A stretch of DNA of 9,053 nt from contig CAMDAL010000154.1 of assembly GCA_945888565.1 (NCBI GenBank), positions 1-9,053 on the forward strand, given 5' to 3'. Of this stretch, positions 1 through 7,962 are shown one piece after another (positions within the stretch are counted from its first letter, which is position 1; every line of letters starts with the position of its first letter). Both the position numbers and the translations under genes were made by a program. The stretch is from Devosia equisanguinis. Lineage in GTDB: Bacteria; Pseudomonadota; Alphaproteobacteria; Rhizobiales; Devosiaceae. The notes beneath the pieces are model-generated. The model did no database searches and was not told the DNA's origin. It was given only the letters and a program-made list of their open reading frames with translations.

Positions 1-511
1 CGATCACGGCGAGGCGGGTGAAGATTTCGCAGAGCAGGTGCGCCATCTGCTCCAGCGCCGAGCGGCGGCCCATGGCGACGATCCACTCGCGATGGATGGC
101 GCTGTCGAGCAGCGTCATCAGCCATAGCAAGCGGGCCAGGTGCGGGTGACGCTCGGTGATGGCCCTCAGGTTGGCGTGCGGGAAGGTGACCACGCGACAG
201 GTCGAGAGCGCGCCGACCGAGTGGTCCATCGTCTTGAGCAGGAACGAGTGCAGGTCGACGAAGTCGCCGGGCACGTGGATGGCGGTGATCTGCCGCGCGC
301 CATCGGCAAGGAGGTGGTAGCGGGTCGTGAAGCCCTGGGCTACCAGCATCGACCGATCCGGCCGATCGCCTTCGCGGACCAGGTCGGCGCCTGCTTCAAA
401 GGTTTCCACCGGCCCGGCGGCGGCCAGCAGGGCAGCCTTTTCTTCGTCGGACACCCGGTCCCGACGTTCGAGCTTGCTGATAAAGGCAGCGATATCGGCG
501 TCGTCGGCCAA
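1..511 (-). CDS. Crp/Fnr family transcriptional regulator (3' end beyond the window)
   Basis: Reading the minus strand gives 170 codons of a cyclic-nucleotide-binding-type regulator that runs off the left edge, so the C-terminal winged-helix DNA-binding domain is not visible. The beta-roll sensor domain covers about residues 35-120 (LVREGDRPDRSMLVAQG, then the PGDFVDLHSFLL signature near 81-92). The dimerisation helix follows (LLWLMTLLDSAIHREW, then GRRSALEQMAHLLCE). This wording is typical of rhizobial Crp/Fnr regulators of unknown ligand. No N-terminal cysteine cluster is present, so it should not be an oxygen-sensing FNR; the only cysteines seen are near 105 and 161. No ATG exists upstream of the beta-roll. 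I chose TTG at 511 because GAGGA lies 4 bases before it; another in-frame TTG lies at 541. It is divergent from the small gene at 674. Target and ligand cannot be told. Confidence 0.85.
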   Translation of the reverse strand, partial: MADDADIAAFISKLERRDRVSDEEKAALLAAAGPVETFEAGADLVREGDRPDRSMLVAQGFTTRYHLLADGARQITAIHVPGDFVDLHSFLLKTMDHSVGALSTCRVVTFPHANLRAITERHPHLARLLWLMTLLDSAIHREWIVAMGRRSALEQMAHLLCEIFTRLAVI

Positions 512-634
512 GATGTCCTCGCAGGCAGTTAGCAGGCTCAACGCCAGTCGAGGTGATGCTGTTCCGTTGGGGGGACGCGGCTCCGAGGCCGAAATGCAAA
601 GCGGTTCGGATGGAACAATCTGCGCGGTCGCAGG

Positions 635-648
635 CTAACCCTTGTTAG
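635..648. promoter_or_regulatory. Short perfect inverted repeat in a divergent spacer
   Basis: CTAAC and GTTAG (5-bp arms, 4-base CCTT centre) sit in the 162-base spacer between the divergent Crp/Fnr gene and the gene at 674, about 25 bases before the latter's start. The position suits an operator or a leader hairpin. The arms are short enough to arise by chance, and the centre does not match the classic Crp/Fnr half-site TTGAT. The rest of the spacer shows no convincing promoter. Confidence 0.2.
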
Positions 649-673
649 TGCGAGACAACGGAGGGTCGGGCAA

Positions 674-1060
674 ATGACGTTCATGACCGACGAGAGTTCT
701 GAGACACCGCGCCGACGCCAGACTTCGGCAGAGGCCATGGCGGGTCGCGAAGCAGCAGTGCTGGTCCGCGACCTCAATCGCCGGCTGGGCTCGTGGCAAG
801 CCGCATCCGTGAAGGTGCACACGATGGCGCAGCGACTGAAGGCGGCGGGGCAGGAAGACCCCTCGGTTGAGGAAGAGGCGCAGACGCTGCTGCATGTGCT
901 GTCGGTGGAGCTTGGGCGCTTCGAGGCCATGCTGCTGGGGCAATCGGAGCGGGTGGCCAGCCACGGTCGCGTCAACGATACGCGGCGGTCGTTCGAGATG
1001 GTCGGGGAGCGACTTCGGGCGACCCTGCAGTTGCTGGGGAGCCACCCGAAGGTGGAGTGA
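674..1060 (+). CDS. Small helical hypothetical protein
   Basis: This encodes 128 residues that I do not recognise as a named family. The start ATG is preceded by GGAGGG with an 8-base gap, a good ribosome binding site; a second ATG three codons on has poorer spacing. Codon third positions are GC-rich throughout, as in the neighbouring real genes, which supports coding on this strand over the overlapping antisense frames. The protein is hydrophilic and looks almost entirely alpha-helical, with a charged N-terminus (about residues 1-20) and amphipathic helices from about 22 to 122. It has no signal peptide, no membrane segment and no cysteine. It is divergent from the Crp/Fnr gene and converges on the DUF892 gene. 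A role with the regulator is only a guess from position. Confidence 0.65.
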   Translation: MTFMTDESSETPRRRQTSAEAMAGREAAVLVRDLNRRLGSWQAASVKVHTMAQRLKAAGQEDPSVEEEAQTLLHVLSVELGRFEAMLLGQSERVASHGRVNDTRRSFEMVGERLRATLQLLGSHPKVE

Positions 1061-1081
1061 GCGCCGGGTGGCGCGCACTCC
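1054..1081. terminator. Hairpin between convergent genes, possible bidirectional terminator
   Basis: The arms GGAGTG-A-GCGCC and GGCGC-G-CACTCC pair into an 11-bp stem with one A/G mismatch and a GGGT loop. The hairpin covers the stop codon of the gene ending at 1060 and ends 8 bases before the stop of the convergent DUF892 gene. Its position between convergent stops fits a shared terminator. Neither side has a T-run, so it is not a canonical intrinsic terminator and may simply block read-through or protect 3' ends. Confidence 0.4.
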
Positions 1082-1089
1082 CGGATTGA

Positions 1090-1581
1090 TCAGGCAGCCT
1101 TGCGATTCACGTCGCCAACGGCGACCTGGCTCAGCTTCTCGTCGGTGGCTTCTTCTTCCTTCAGCGTGGCATCGAGCAGGCTGACAACCTCCTTCATGCC
1201 CAGCTGAGCAGCCCAGGTCTTGAGGGTGCCGTAGCGGGCGATCTCGTAGTGCTCGACCGCCTGGGCGGACGAAACGAGGCCGGCATCGAGGGCTACCGTG
1301 CCCTTGAACTCATCCATGATCGACTTGCCTTCCTCGAGAATGCCGAGGATGGCGTCGCAGGTCTTGCCGCGGGCCGGCTTGCCGAGCAGTTCGAAGACCT
1401 GCTCCAGCCGCTCGATGTGGCCTTCGGTCTCTTCGAGGTGCTGCTCGAAGCCGGCCTTGAGCTGCGGCGAGGTTGCGGCCTTGGCCATCTTCGGCAGCGC
1501 CTTCACGATCTGCTTTTCGGCGTAGTAGATGTCCTTGAGGGTATCGAGGAACAGGTCGTCGAGGGTCTTTTCTTCGGCCAT
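1090..1581 (-). CDS. Ferritin-like DUF892 protein (YciE/YciF type)
   Basis: This is a 163-residue four-helix-bundle protein of the DUF892 family (PF05974), whose members have a ferritin-like fold and are linked to stress responses. The start MAEEKTLDDLF is set by GGAGAG 6 bases before the ATG; an upstream extension to 1641 reads as low-quality sequence and is unlikely to be used. Family features seen are LFLDTLKDIYYAEKQI (about residues 10-25), HLEETEGHIERL (48-59), VEHYEIARYGTL (109-120) and an acidic LKEEEATDEKL (140-150). The repeated E and H residues fit a di-metal site in the bundle, although enzyme activity is not established for this family. Length is usual. It is transcribed alone and converges on the gene at 674. 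A candidate general-stress promoter lies upstream (1640-1664). Confidence 0.93.
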   Translation of the reverse strand: MAEEKTLDDLFLDTLKDIYYAEKQIVKALPKMAKAATSPQLKAGFEQHLEETEGHIERLEQVFELLGKPARGKTCDAILGILEEGKSIMDEFKGTVALDAGLVSSAQAVEHYEIARYGTLKTWAAQLGMKEVVSLLDATLKEEEATDEKLSQVAVGDVNRKAA

Positions 1582-1639
1582 CTTGGCTCTCCGCTGTGTT
1601 GGTTGGAAAAGGCGGCGGTGTCGCCGCGCTGTGGACTCC

Positions 1640-1664
1640 AATCTTGCACGACACGGAAGGTTCC
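1640..1664 (-). promoter_or_regulatory. Candidate EcfG-type (general stress sigma) promoter
   Basis: On the minus strand, GGAAC (1664-1660) is followed after 16 bases by GATT (1643-1640). The known alphaproteobacterial EcfG consensus is GGAAC, 16-17 bases, then cGTT. The -35 box is exact; the -10 box matches only in its last two bases. The predicted transcript start would leave a leader of about 50 bases before the DUF892 start codon, and DUF892 proteins are stress-linked, which makes the site plausible but not proven. Confidence 0.3.
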
Positions 1665-1692
1665 CCCGGATCGGGTTGGCAGAATGGGCGGC

Positions 1693-1720
1693 TTGACGAA
1701 GTAACCAACCGGTGAATTAG
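1693..1720 (+). promoter_or_regulatory. Weak sigma-70-like promoter candidate before the oxidoreductase
   Basis: TTGACG (1693-1698) matches five of six bases of the -35 consensus. Sixteen bases on lies AATTAG (1715-1720), a poor -10. The start codon at 1780 is about 60 bases downstream. GGTTGG (1674-1679) and CCAACC (1705-1710) flank the -35 box as an inverted repeat with 6-bp arms and could be an operator. Low confidence because of the weak -10. Confidence 0.2.
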
Positions 1721-1779
1721 TGCGTGCCGGGCGGCGTGAGGATGCCGGCCAGCTCTTCCAGCGACGAGGACTTACCCAG

Positions 1780-3075
1780 GTGAAATACGCGATCGTCGGC
1801 GTCGGTGGACGCCATGCCATGTTCCGAAAGGCGATCACCGAGACGCATGCCGCAGGCAACGACCTGGTGGCGCTGTGCGACGTGAACCAGACCCGCCTGG
1901 CGCTCTCGGCCTCGAAGATCGCCAACCAGCCGGGCAACGGCATAGCCACATACGAGGCCGGGGATTTCGGGCGGATGATCGCCGAGCAGCAGCCCGACAC
2001 GGTGATCGTCACGACGCCCGACTACATCCACCACGAGTACATCGTCGCTGCGCTCAGGGCCGGGCGGGACGTGATGACCGAAAAGCCGATGACGGTGGAC
2101 CTCGGCAAGCTCAAGGCCGTGCTCGACGCGCAGCGGGAGAGTGGCCGGAAGCTCACGGTCACCTTCAACTACCGCTACACGCCGGCCCGCACGCAGCTCA
2201 AGGACCTGCTGATGAGCGGGGCCATCGGCGAAATCGAGGCGGTGGATTTCCGCTGGTATCTCGACCGGGTGCACGGCGCCGACTATTTCCGCCGCTGGCA
2301 CCGCTACAAGGAGAAATCCGGTGGGCTGCTGGTGCATAAATCCACCCACCATTTCGACCTGATGAACTGGTGGGTCGGCTCGACGCCAAAGACGGTGAGC
2401 GCGAACGGCAAGCGGGTGTTCTACACGCCGCAGATGGCGCAGCAACTGGGGCTCGCGGACCATTCTGACCGCTGCCATACCTGCCCGGTGTTCGACCGGT
2501 GCGACTACCGGCTGGACATCGCGACCGACGAGGCGCTGCGGGAACTCTACCTCGAGGCGGAGGGCGACGATGGCTATTTCCGCGATCGCTGCGTGTTTGC
2601 CGACGACATCACCATCGAAGACACCATGCAGGTGCAGGTGAAATACGCCAACGCCGTGATGCTGAACTACACGCTTTGCGCCTATTCGCCCTGGGAAGGG
2701 CTGGAGATCAAGTTCCATGGCACCAAGGGTGAGCTGACGCACCGGCACGTGGAGGTGCACGGCGTGTTCGGCGGCGAGCGCGACAAGGCGCACGAGGACA
2801 ACATGACCACGACGCTGCACCTGCATGGCGGGTTGCCCGAAAGCCTCGACGTGTGGGCCGGGCAGGGGGACCATGGAGGGGCCGATCCGGTGATGCTGGG
2901 CTACCTGTTCGACCCTGAGGGGACCCCGGCCGACCGCTACAACCGCGCCTCGACCCACCAGGAGGGTGCGTGGTCCATCCTGACGGGCATCGCCGCCAAC
3001 CGGTCGATCGCCACAGGGCAGACGGTGGATGTCAATGCGATGCTGGCCGAGGCGGGGATTGCGCTCGAGCGGTAG
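1780..3075 (+). CDS. Gfo/Idh/MocA family oxidoreductase with cysteine cluster
   Basis: This is a 431-residue NAD(P)-dependent dehydrogenase of the Gfo/Idh/MocA family, whose members usually oxidise or reduce sugars and cyclitols. I chose the GTG at 1780 because GAGGA lies 9 bases before it and the Rossmann strand starts at once (KYAIVGVGGRHAMFR). The nucleotide-binding loop is GVGGRH, not the common GxGxxG. Next come the family TPDYIHHE (about 79-86) and the hallmark EKP (101-103, MTEKPMTVD). NYRY (130-133) and KSTHHFDLMNWW (187-198) hold the likely substrate and catalytic residues. Unusually, C232-x2-C235-x5-C241 plus C271 form a cluster in the C-terminal domain, possibly a metal site or structural knot. 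It stands alone, converging on the glycosyltransferase remnant. An ABC sugar ATPase lies nearby on the other strand, so a role in sugar use is an inference. The substrate is unknown. Confidence 0.92.
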   Translation: MKYAIVGVGGRHAMFRKAITETHAAGNDLVALCDVNQTRLALSASKIANQPGNGIATYEAGDFGRMIAEQQPDTVIVTTPDYIHHEYIVAALRAGRDVMTEKPMTVDLGKLKAVLDAQRESGRKLTVTFNYRYTPARTQLKDLLMSGAIGEIEAVDFRWYLDRVHGADYFRRWHRYKEKSGGLLVHKSTHHFDLMNWWVGSTPKTVSANGKRVFYTPQMAQQLGLADHSDRCHTCPVFDRCDYRLDIATDEALRELYLEAEGDDGYFRDRCVFADDITIEDTMQVQVKYANAVMLNYTLCAYSPWEGLEIKFHGTKGELTHRHVEVHGVFGGERDKAHEDNMTTTLHLHGGLPESLDVWAGQGDHGGADPVMLGYLFDPEGTPADRYNRASTHQEGAWSILTGIAANRSIATGQTVDVNAMLAEAGIALER

Positions 3076-3079
3076 GGCT

Positions 3080-3724
3080 TCAGCGTTCGGCGAGGAACCG
3101 GCGGTAGTTGGTCGAGGGGATCGGCCGGCACAGCGTCTGGCGGGCGATGGCGAGTCCGGCAGCTGACAGGGCGTGCCAGCGCTCGGGATCGCCGGCCAGC
3201 GCCTGCATCTCGCGGGCAGCATGGTCGAGCCTGGCGTCGGCCCAGGCCAGGCCGGGACCGCCGACATAGCGGCCGGTGGCATCGCTGACCGGCACCAGAT
3301 CGTAATCGATATCGATGGCGGCTCCACCGGTAAACTCGGCGGGCGCTGACCAGCCGGTGACGATCACCGGAGTGCCTACCGTCATCGCCTCGGCGACCGG
3401 CAATCCAAAACCTTCCGAGCGGTGCAGCGAGACGAGGCAATCGGCGCCTGCGATCAGTTGCAGCACCGCGTCGTCGTCGAGATGTTCGGTCATGACGGTG
3501 ATGTTTGGCCGGCCGGCGATGGCGGCGCGAAGATCCTGCATGGCGGTGTCGTCATGGTCGCTGAATGAGGCCTTCACCACGAGGGCGGCCTCGGGCGAGC
3601 CGGGCACGAAGGCGCGCTGGAAGGCGGTGATGGCGCCCATCGGGTTCTTTCGCGCCGCGGTGGAGCGCGCGTCGAACATCGTGAGAAAGGTAAAGGGCCG
3701 GTGCGGGCCTGCTATCGACGGCAA
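3080..3724 (-). pseudogene. Glycosyltransferase (GT4-like) remnant lacking its N-terminal half
   Basis: The minus strand encodes about 214 residues of the C-terminal, nucleotide-sugar-binding Rossmann domain of a group 1 (GT4-like) glycosyltransferase. The opening FTFLTMFDARSTAARKNP (about residues 11-28) resembles the mid-protein segment of such enzymes. The EX7E motif is present in HRSEGFGLPVAEAM (E104 and E112), followed by GTPVIVTGWSAPAEF. Full enzymes are usually 350 residues or more, so the acceptor-binding N-terminal domain is missing. The only start for the whole frame is a TTG at 3724 with no ribosome binding site; internal ATGs (such as the one in LTMFDA) also lack one. The frame opens inside the U-tract of the terminator of the upstream ATPase gene, so it has no visible promoter. 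I read it as a truncated remnant; a free-standing single-domain protein is possible but less likely. It ends 5 bases from the convergent oxidoreductase stop. Confidence 0.7.
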
Positions 3725-3725
3725 A

Positions 3726-3753
3726 GCAAAAGGGCCGCCCGAGGGCGGCCCTT
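3726..3753 (-). terminator. Intrinsic terminator of the ABC ATPase gene
   Basis: AAGGGCCGCC and GGCGGCCCTT form a perfect 10-bp GC-rich stem with a CGAG-type loop. On the minus strand the stem is followed by TTTTGCTTT, a U-tract. It begins 24 bases after the ATPase stop codon (3777). It should end that transcript and insulate the glycosyltransferase remnant downstream. Confidence 0.88.
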
Positions 3754-3776
3754 GCAGCTGGTGGCTGTGTCGTGGC

Positions 3777-4817
<1,041 letters not shown>

Positions 4818-4906
4818 GAAGTCTCCTCCCGAGTGTGGGCCACTGCCCCTCTATGCCCGGAACAATCGGGCGGGCCTTGCTCGCCGGTCAAGCCGGTTTC
4901 GCATTT

Positions 4907-4952
4907 TATAATACCAAAGTCGTAGTAAAGAATAATACGAAAGTCGTAGAAA
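4907..4952. promoter_or_regulatory. Tandem palindromic operator and promoter island between kynU and the ATPase gene
   Basis: An AT-rich patch in an otherwise GC-rich spacer holds two direct copies of a 21-base unit (4908-4928 and 4932-4952) that agree at 19 positions and are spaced 24 bases. Each copy contains a palindrome with a 3-base centre: TACGA-AAG-TCGTA (4936-4948, perfect) and TACCA-AAG-TCGTA (4912-4924, one mismatch). A perfect TATAAT (4907-4912) overlaps the start of the first copy and could be a plus-strand -10 for kynU; no good -35 is seen. The layout suits a dimeric repressor or activator that binds co-operatively and controls one or both divergent genes. The regulator is not in this window and the motif matches none I can name with confidence. 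Confidence 0.6.
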
Positions 4953-5017
4953 TTTGGAACAAAGGGCGATCGGCGCGGCGCGCTGGTGGTCGAGACTGGT
5001 TCCGGATACCAAGGGGC

Positions 5018-6244
5018 ATGCCGTACACCATCGCCGATATGCACGACCTTGATCGCACTGACCCGCTCGCGCGCTATCGAGAACGATTCAGCCTGCCTGA
5101 CGGGGTGATCTATCTCGATGGCAACTCGCTGGGAGCGCTGCCACGCGCCGTGAAGGCGCGGATGGATGAGGTGGTTGCCACCCAGTGGGGCGAGGGGCTG
5201 ATCCGCTCGTGGAACACGCATGACTGGATCGACCTGCCGGATCGGGTCGGTGACCGCGTTGGCCGGCTGATCGGGGCGGCGCCGGGGACGGTGACGGTGG
5301 CGGACTCGACGTCGGTCAACCTGTTCAAGGCGCTTGGCGCGGCCTTGCGGCTCAGGCCGGGCCGTCGCGTCATCCTGACCGAGAAGGGGGACTTTCCCAC
5401 CGACGGCTATGTCGCTACCGGCCTGGCGGAGCTGATGGGGCAGGGGCACGAGGTGCGCTTCGTCGCGGCTGACGAACTGGCGTCGGCGCTTTCGCCGGAG
5501 GTGGCGGTGCTGCTGGCGACCGAGGTCAACTATCGAACCGGGGCGCGGCTTGACATGGCTGCGCTCAGTGCGGCCGCTCATGCCGTCGGCGCCCTGACGA
5601 TCTGGGACCTCTGCCATTCGGCTGGGGCTTTCCCGGTCGACCTGGGTGCCGTCGATGCCGATTTTGCAGTGGGCTGCGGGTACAAGTATCTCAATGGCGG
5701 CCCCGGCGCTCCAGGCTTTGTCTACGCGGCGGTGCGCCACCATGCCGACCTGCGGCAGCCGCTGACCGGCTGGCTCGGCCATGCGGCGCCCTTCAGCTTC
5801 GCCGAGGACTATCGCCCGGCCGAGGGGATTGCGCGGATGCGGGTCGGTACCCCGCCGATCCTGTCGATGCAGGCGCTGGACGCGGCACTCGATGCGTTCG
5901 AGGGCGTCGACCTCAGAGAGGTCAAGGCAAAGGCGGACCGGCTGTTCTCGATCTTTACCGCGGCGGTTGCCGAGCTTGGCCTCAGTCTCGCGACGCCGGC
6001 CGATCCGGAGCGGCGGGGTACGCAGGTGTCGCTTCGTCACCCGGAGGCGTACGCGGTGATGCAGGCGCTGATCGGGCGTGGCGTGATCGGTGACTTTCGC
6101 CAGCCGGACATCATGCGCTTCGGCCTGACCCCGCTCTACCTGCGCTACGAAGACGTGTGGGCGGCGGCGGGAATCCTGCGCGAGATTATCACCAGCGCGG
6201 CGTGGGACCGGCCAGAATTCAGGCGTCGGGCCAAAGTCGTCTGA
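5018..6244 (+). CDS. kynU: Kynureninase (EC 3.7.1.3)
   Basis: This is a 408-residue PLP enzyme that cleaves L-kynurenine (or 3-hydroxykynurenine) to anthranilate (or 3-hydroxyanthranilate) and alanine, in tryptophan breakdown in the cytosol. Family marks are IYLDGNSLGALP (31-42), the cofactor-contacting DSTSVNLFK (96-104), DFPTD (125-129), TEVNYRTG (168-175), WDLCHSAGAFP (196-206, with D197 expected to hold the pyridine nitrogen) and GYKYLNGGPG (221-230), where K223 should form the Schiff base. All key residues are present and length is normal. The start is uncertain: ATG at 5018 has AAGGGG very close before it, and ATG at 5039 has none at the right distance. No other kynurenine-pathway gene (tryptophan dioxygenase or formamidase) adjoins it, so it stands alone, probably controlled from the island at 4907-4952. 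Confidence 0.95.
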   Translation: MPYTIADMHDLDRTDPLARYRERFSLPDGVIYLDGNSLGALPRAVKARMDEVVATQWGEGLIRSWNTHDWIDLPDRVGDRVGRLIGAAPGTVTVADSTSVNLFKALGAALRLRPGRRVILTEKGDFPTDGYVATGLAELMGQGHEVRFVAADELASALSPEVAVLLATEVNYRTGARLDMAALSAAAHAVGALTIWDLCHSAGAFPVDLGAVDADFAVGCGYKYLNGGPGAPGFVYAAVRHHADLRQPLTGWLGHAAPFSFAEDYRPAEGIARMRVGTPPILSMQALDAALDAFEGVDLREVKAKADRLFSIFTAAVAELGLSLATPADPERRGTQVSLRHPEAYAVMQALIGRGVIGDFRQPDIMRFGLTPLYLRYEDVWAAAGILREIITSAAWDRPEFRRRAKVV

Positions 6245-6376
6245 GCGAAAAACGGAAAAGATTGTCCCCGATCGTCATTTGATCCCAAGGAACCCCTTGG
6301 CGGGAGCGTCACATGCTCGCATAAATCATGGGGCAGACGGGTGAGGCTGCTGTCCATTGGGATGGGCGAGGGTGGA

Positions 6377-7957
6377 ATGAGAGTAGATCGACGTATCCTG
6401 GGCGGGCTTGGCGCCATCGCGGCGCTGGTCATGCTGTCCGTGCCAGCGCTGGGGCAGCAGAGTTTCTCGCGCGGCTATGGCGCGGGACCGAGCAATCCGG
6501 AAAAGGTGCGCAGCCTGACCGGCACGCCCGAGTTCCGATCGTTCCTGCCCGAAGTCGTGGACCTCTCGTCCTATTTCCCGGTGCCGGGAGACCAGGGCCA
6601 GCAGGGTAGCTGCACCGCCTGGGCGGCAGGCTATGCGGCACGCGCCTACTACGCGGCGGCGGTGGAGCAGCGGCGGATCACGCAGCCGCAATAGATCCCG
6701 AGCCCGGCCTTCATCTACAGCCTGATCGTCGCCGATCCGGCCGACTGCGGTTCGGGCAGCGCCAACGTGCTGGCGCTCGAGGTGCTGAAGCAGTTCGGAT
6801 CGCTCTCGCTGGCCGACTATCCTTACCTGGACGATACCTGTGCGCTGCCGACCGACGCGCAGTTCGAGTCCGTTTCCGACTTCAAGATCAAGGACTACCT
6901 GCGGGTGGACCACACCCGGCTCGACCAGGTGAAGGGTGAGCTCGCCGACGGCAATCCGGTGATCATCCGCATCGTTCCCGAGGAGAATTTCGACACGCTG
7001 TGGAACCAGCCGGACGGGGTGTGGCGCGCGCCGCCGCTGCCAGAGGACTCGTTTGGCCATGCGATGGTGCTGGTGGGCTACAACGAGGCCAAGCAGACCT
7101 TCAAGTTCATCAACTCGTGGGGGCCCGACTGGTCCGATGGCGGCTACGGCCGCATGGATTACCAGACGTTCCTGAACCGGGTGACCGAGTCGTTCGTGAT
7201 GGTGCTACCGACGGGCGAGCCGACGGTGCCCGTCGCCGACCTCGACCCCGAACTGGCGCCGTCACCCGAGGAGCCGATCGTGCCGGAAGAGCCGGCGCAG
7301 CCCGCCGATCCGACGCCCAAGCAGGTGGTGGATTTCTCCGGCCTGCAATGCGCCAAGGTGCAGATCTCGAAGCGTGGGGACCGCAAGGTCGCCGAAGGGT
7401 TCGTCAGCCGGCCGGAGGACCTCGAGACCGTCAGGACGCAACTGGCGGGCGAAGTCGACGAGGTCGACGTCAAGCTGGCGCCCTGGCCTCAGTGCGAGGC
7501 GCTGATGACGCTCGACGCGCAACTGGCGGAAGCCGACGCGCCGAAGATCGAGGTCACTGCGACCGAGCTCAAGGCGGGGGACCTGTTCGGCATCACCGTC
7601 GATACCCCGAACTTCGACAGCTACGTGCATGTGGCCTACGTGCAGGCCGACGGCACCGTGGTGAACCTGCAGCAGGTGAACGCGGACAACCTTTCGACGC
7701 TGGCACCGCGCTCCGAGATCAAGTTCGGCGATGGCCAGAACGGCCGCGCCAAGTTCGAGGTCAGCGGGCCGTTTGGCGACGAGATGCTGCTGGTCATCTC
7801 CTCACGGGCACCGCTGTTCGCCGAGCCGCGGCCGCAAGTGGAGACAGAGCGCGAGTTCCTGACGGCGCTGCGCGAAGCGATCCTGACCCGCCCCAACAAG
7901 AAGAGCCCGGAACGCTTTATCTCCGCGGCCTTCGTCCCCATCCACACCTCCGAGTGA
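6377..7957 (+). pseudogene. Secreted C1 (papain-like) cysteine peptidase with DUF4384-like C-terminus, interrupted by an in-frame TAG
   Basis: This is one continuous frame of 526 codons broken only by TAG at 6692-6694 (codon 106). The start ATG has GAGGG 4 bases before it and opens a signal peptide (basic MRVDRR, hydrophobic core, cleavage near ALGQQ at 25-28). The C1 domain follows: Q73 oxyanion residue and C79 nucleophile in DQGQQGSCTAWA, then after the stop H228 (FGHAMVLVGYN) and N246 (INSWGPDW, then GGYGRM). A proline- and glutamate-rich linker (about 281-318) leads to a small domain of BON-like appearance (320-378) and a DUF4384-like domain (about 390-480, KAGDLFGITV then DSYVHVAYV). The amber codon separates Cys from His and Asn, so neither piece alone can be an active peptidase. 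The rest of the frame is clean, so the break is recent, a sequencing error, or read through. A restart such as GTG at 6767 would lack signal peptide and Cys. The downstream OmpA-like gene starts 5 bases on, so they form an operon. Confidence 0.8.
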
Positions 7958-7962
7958 GCGAA

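Noticed and set aside
612..636. GGAAC box before the gene at 674 as an EcfG promoter
   Set aside because: No GTT-like -10 lies 16-17 bases downstream (the bases there read GGCT), so only the -35 half is present.
140..638. Plus-strand open frames over the Crp/Fnr gene
   Set aside because: The minus strand gives a coherent Crp/Fnr protein; the plus-strand frames are shadows of it.
1717..3327. Long open frame of 536 codons on the minus strand opposite the oxidoreductase
   Set aside because: It is antisense to a clear Gfo/Idh/MocA gene. The translation is rich in H, R, P and V without any domain, as expected for an antisense frame in high-GC DNA.
6285..6300. CCAAGG/CCTTGG hairpin after kynU as a terminator
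   Set aside because: The stem is only 6 bp and no T-run follows on either strand.
6767..7957. Independent gene starting at GTG 6767 after the amber codon
   Set aside because: It begins in the middle of the peptidase fold without signal peptide, catalytic Cys or a clear ribosome binding site. It is better explained as the downstream part of the interrupted gene.
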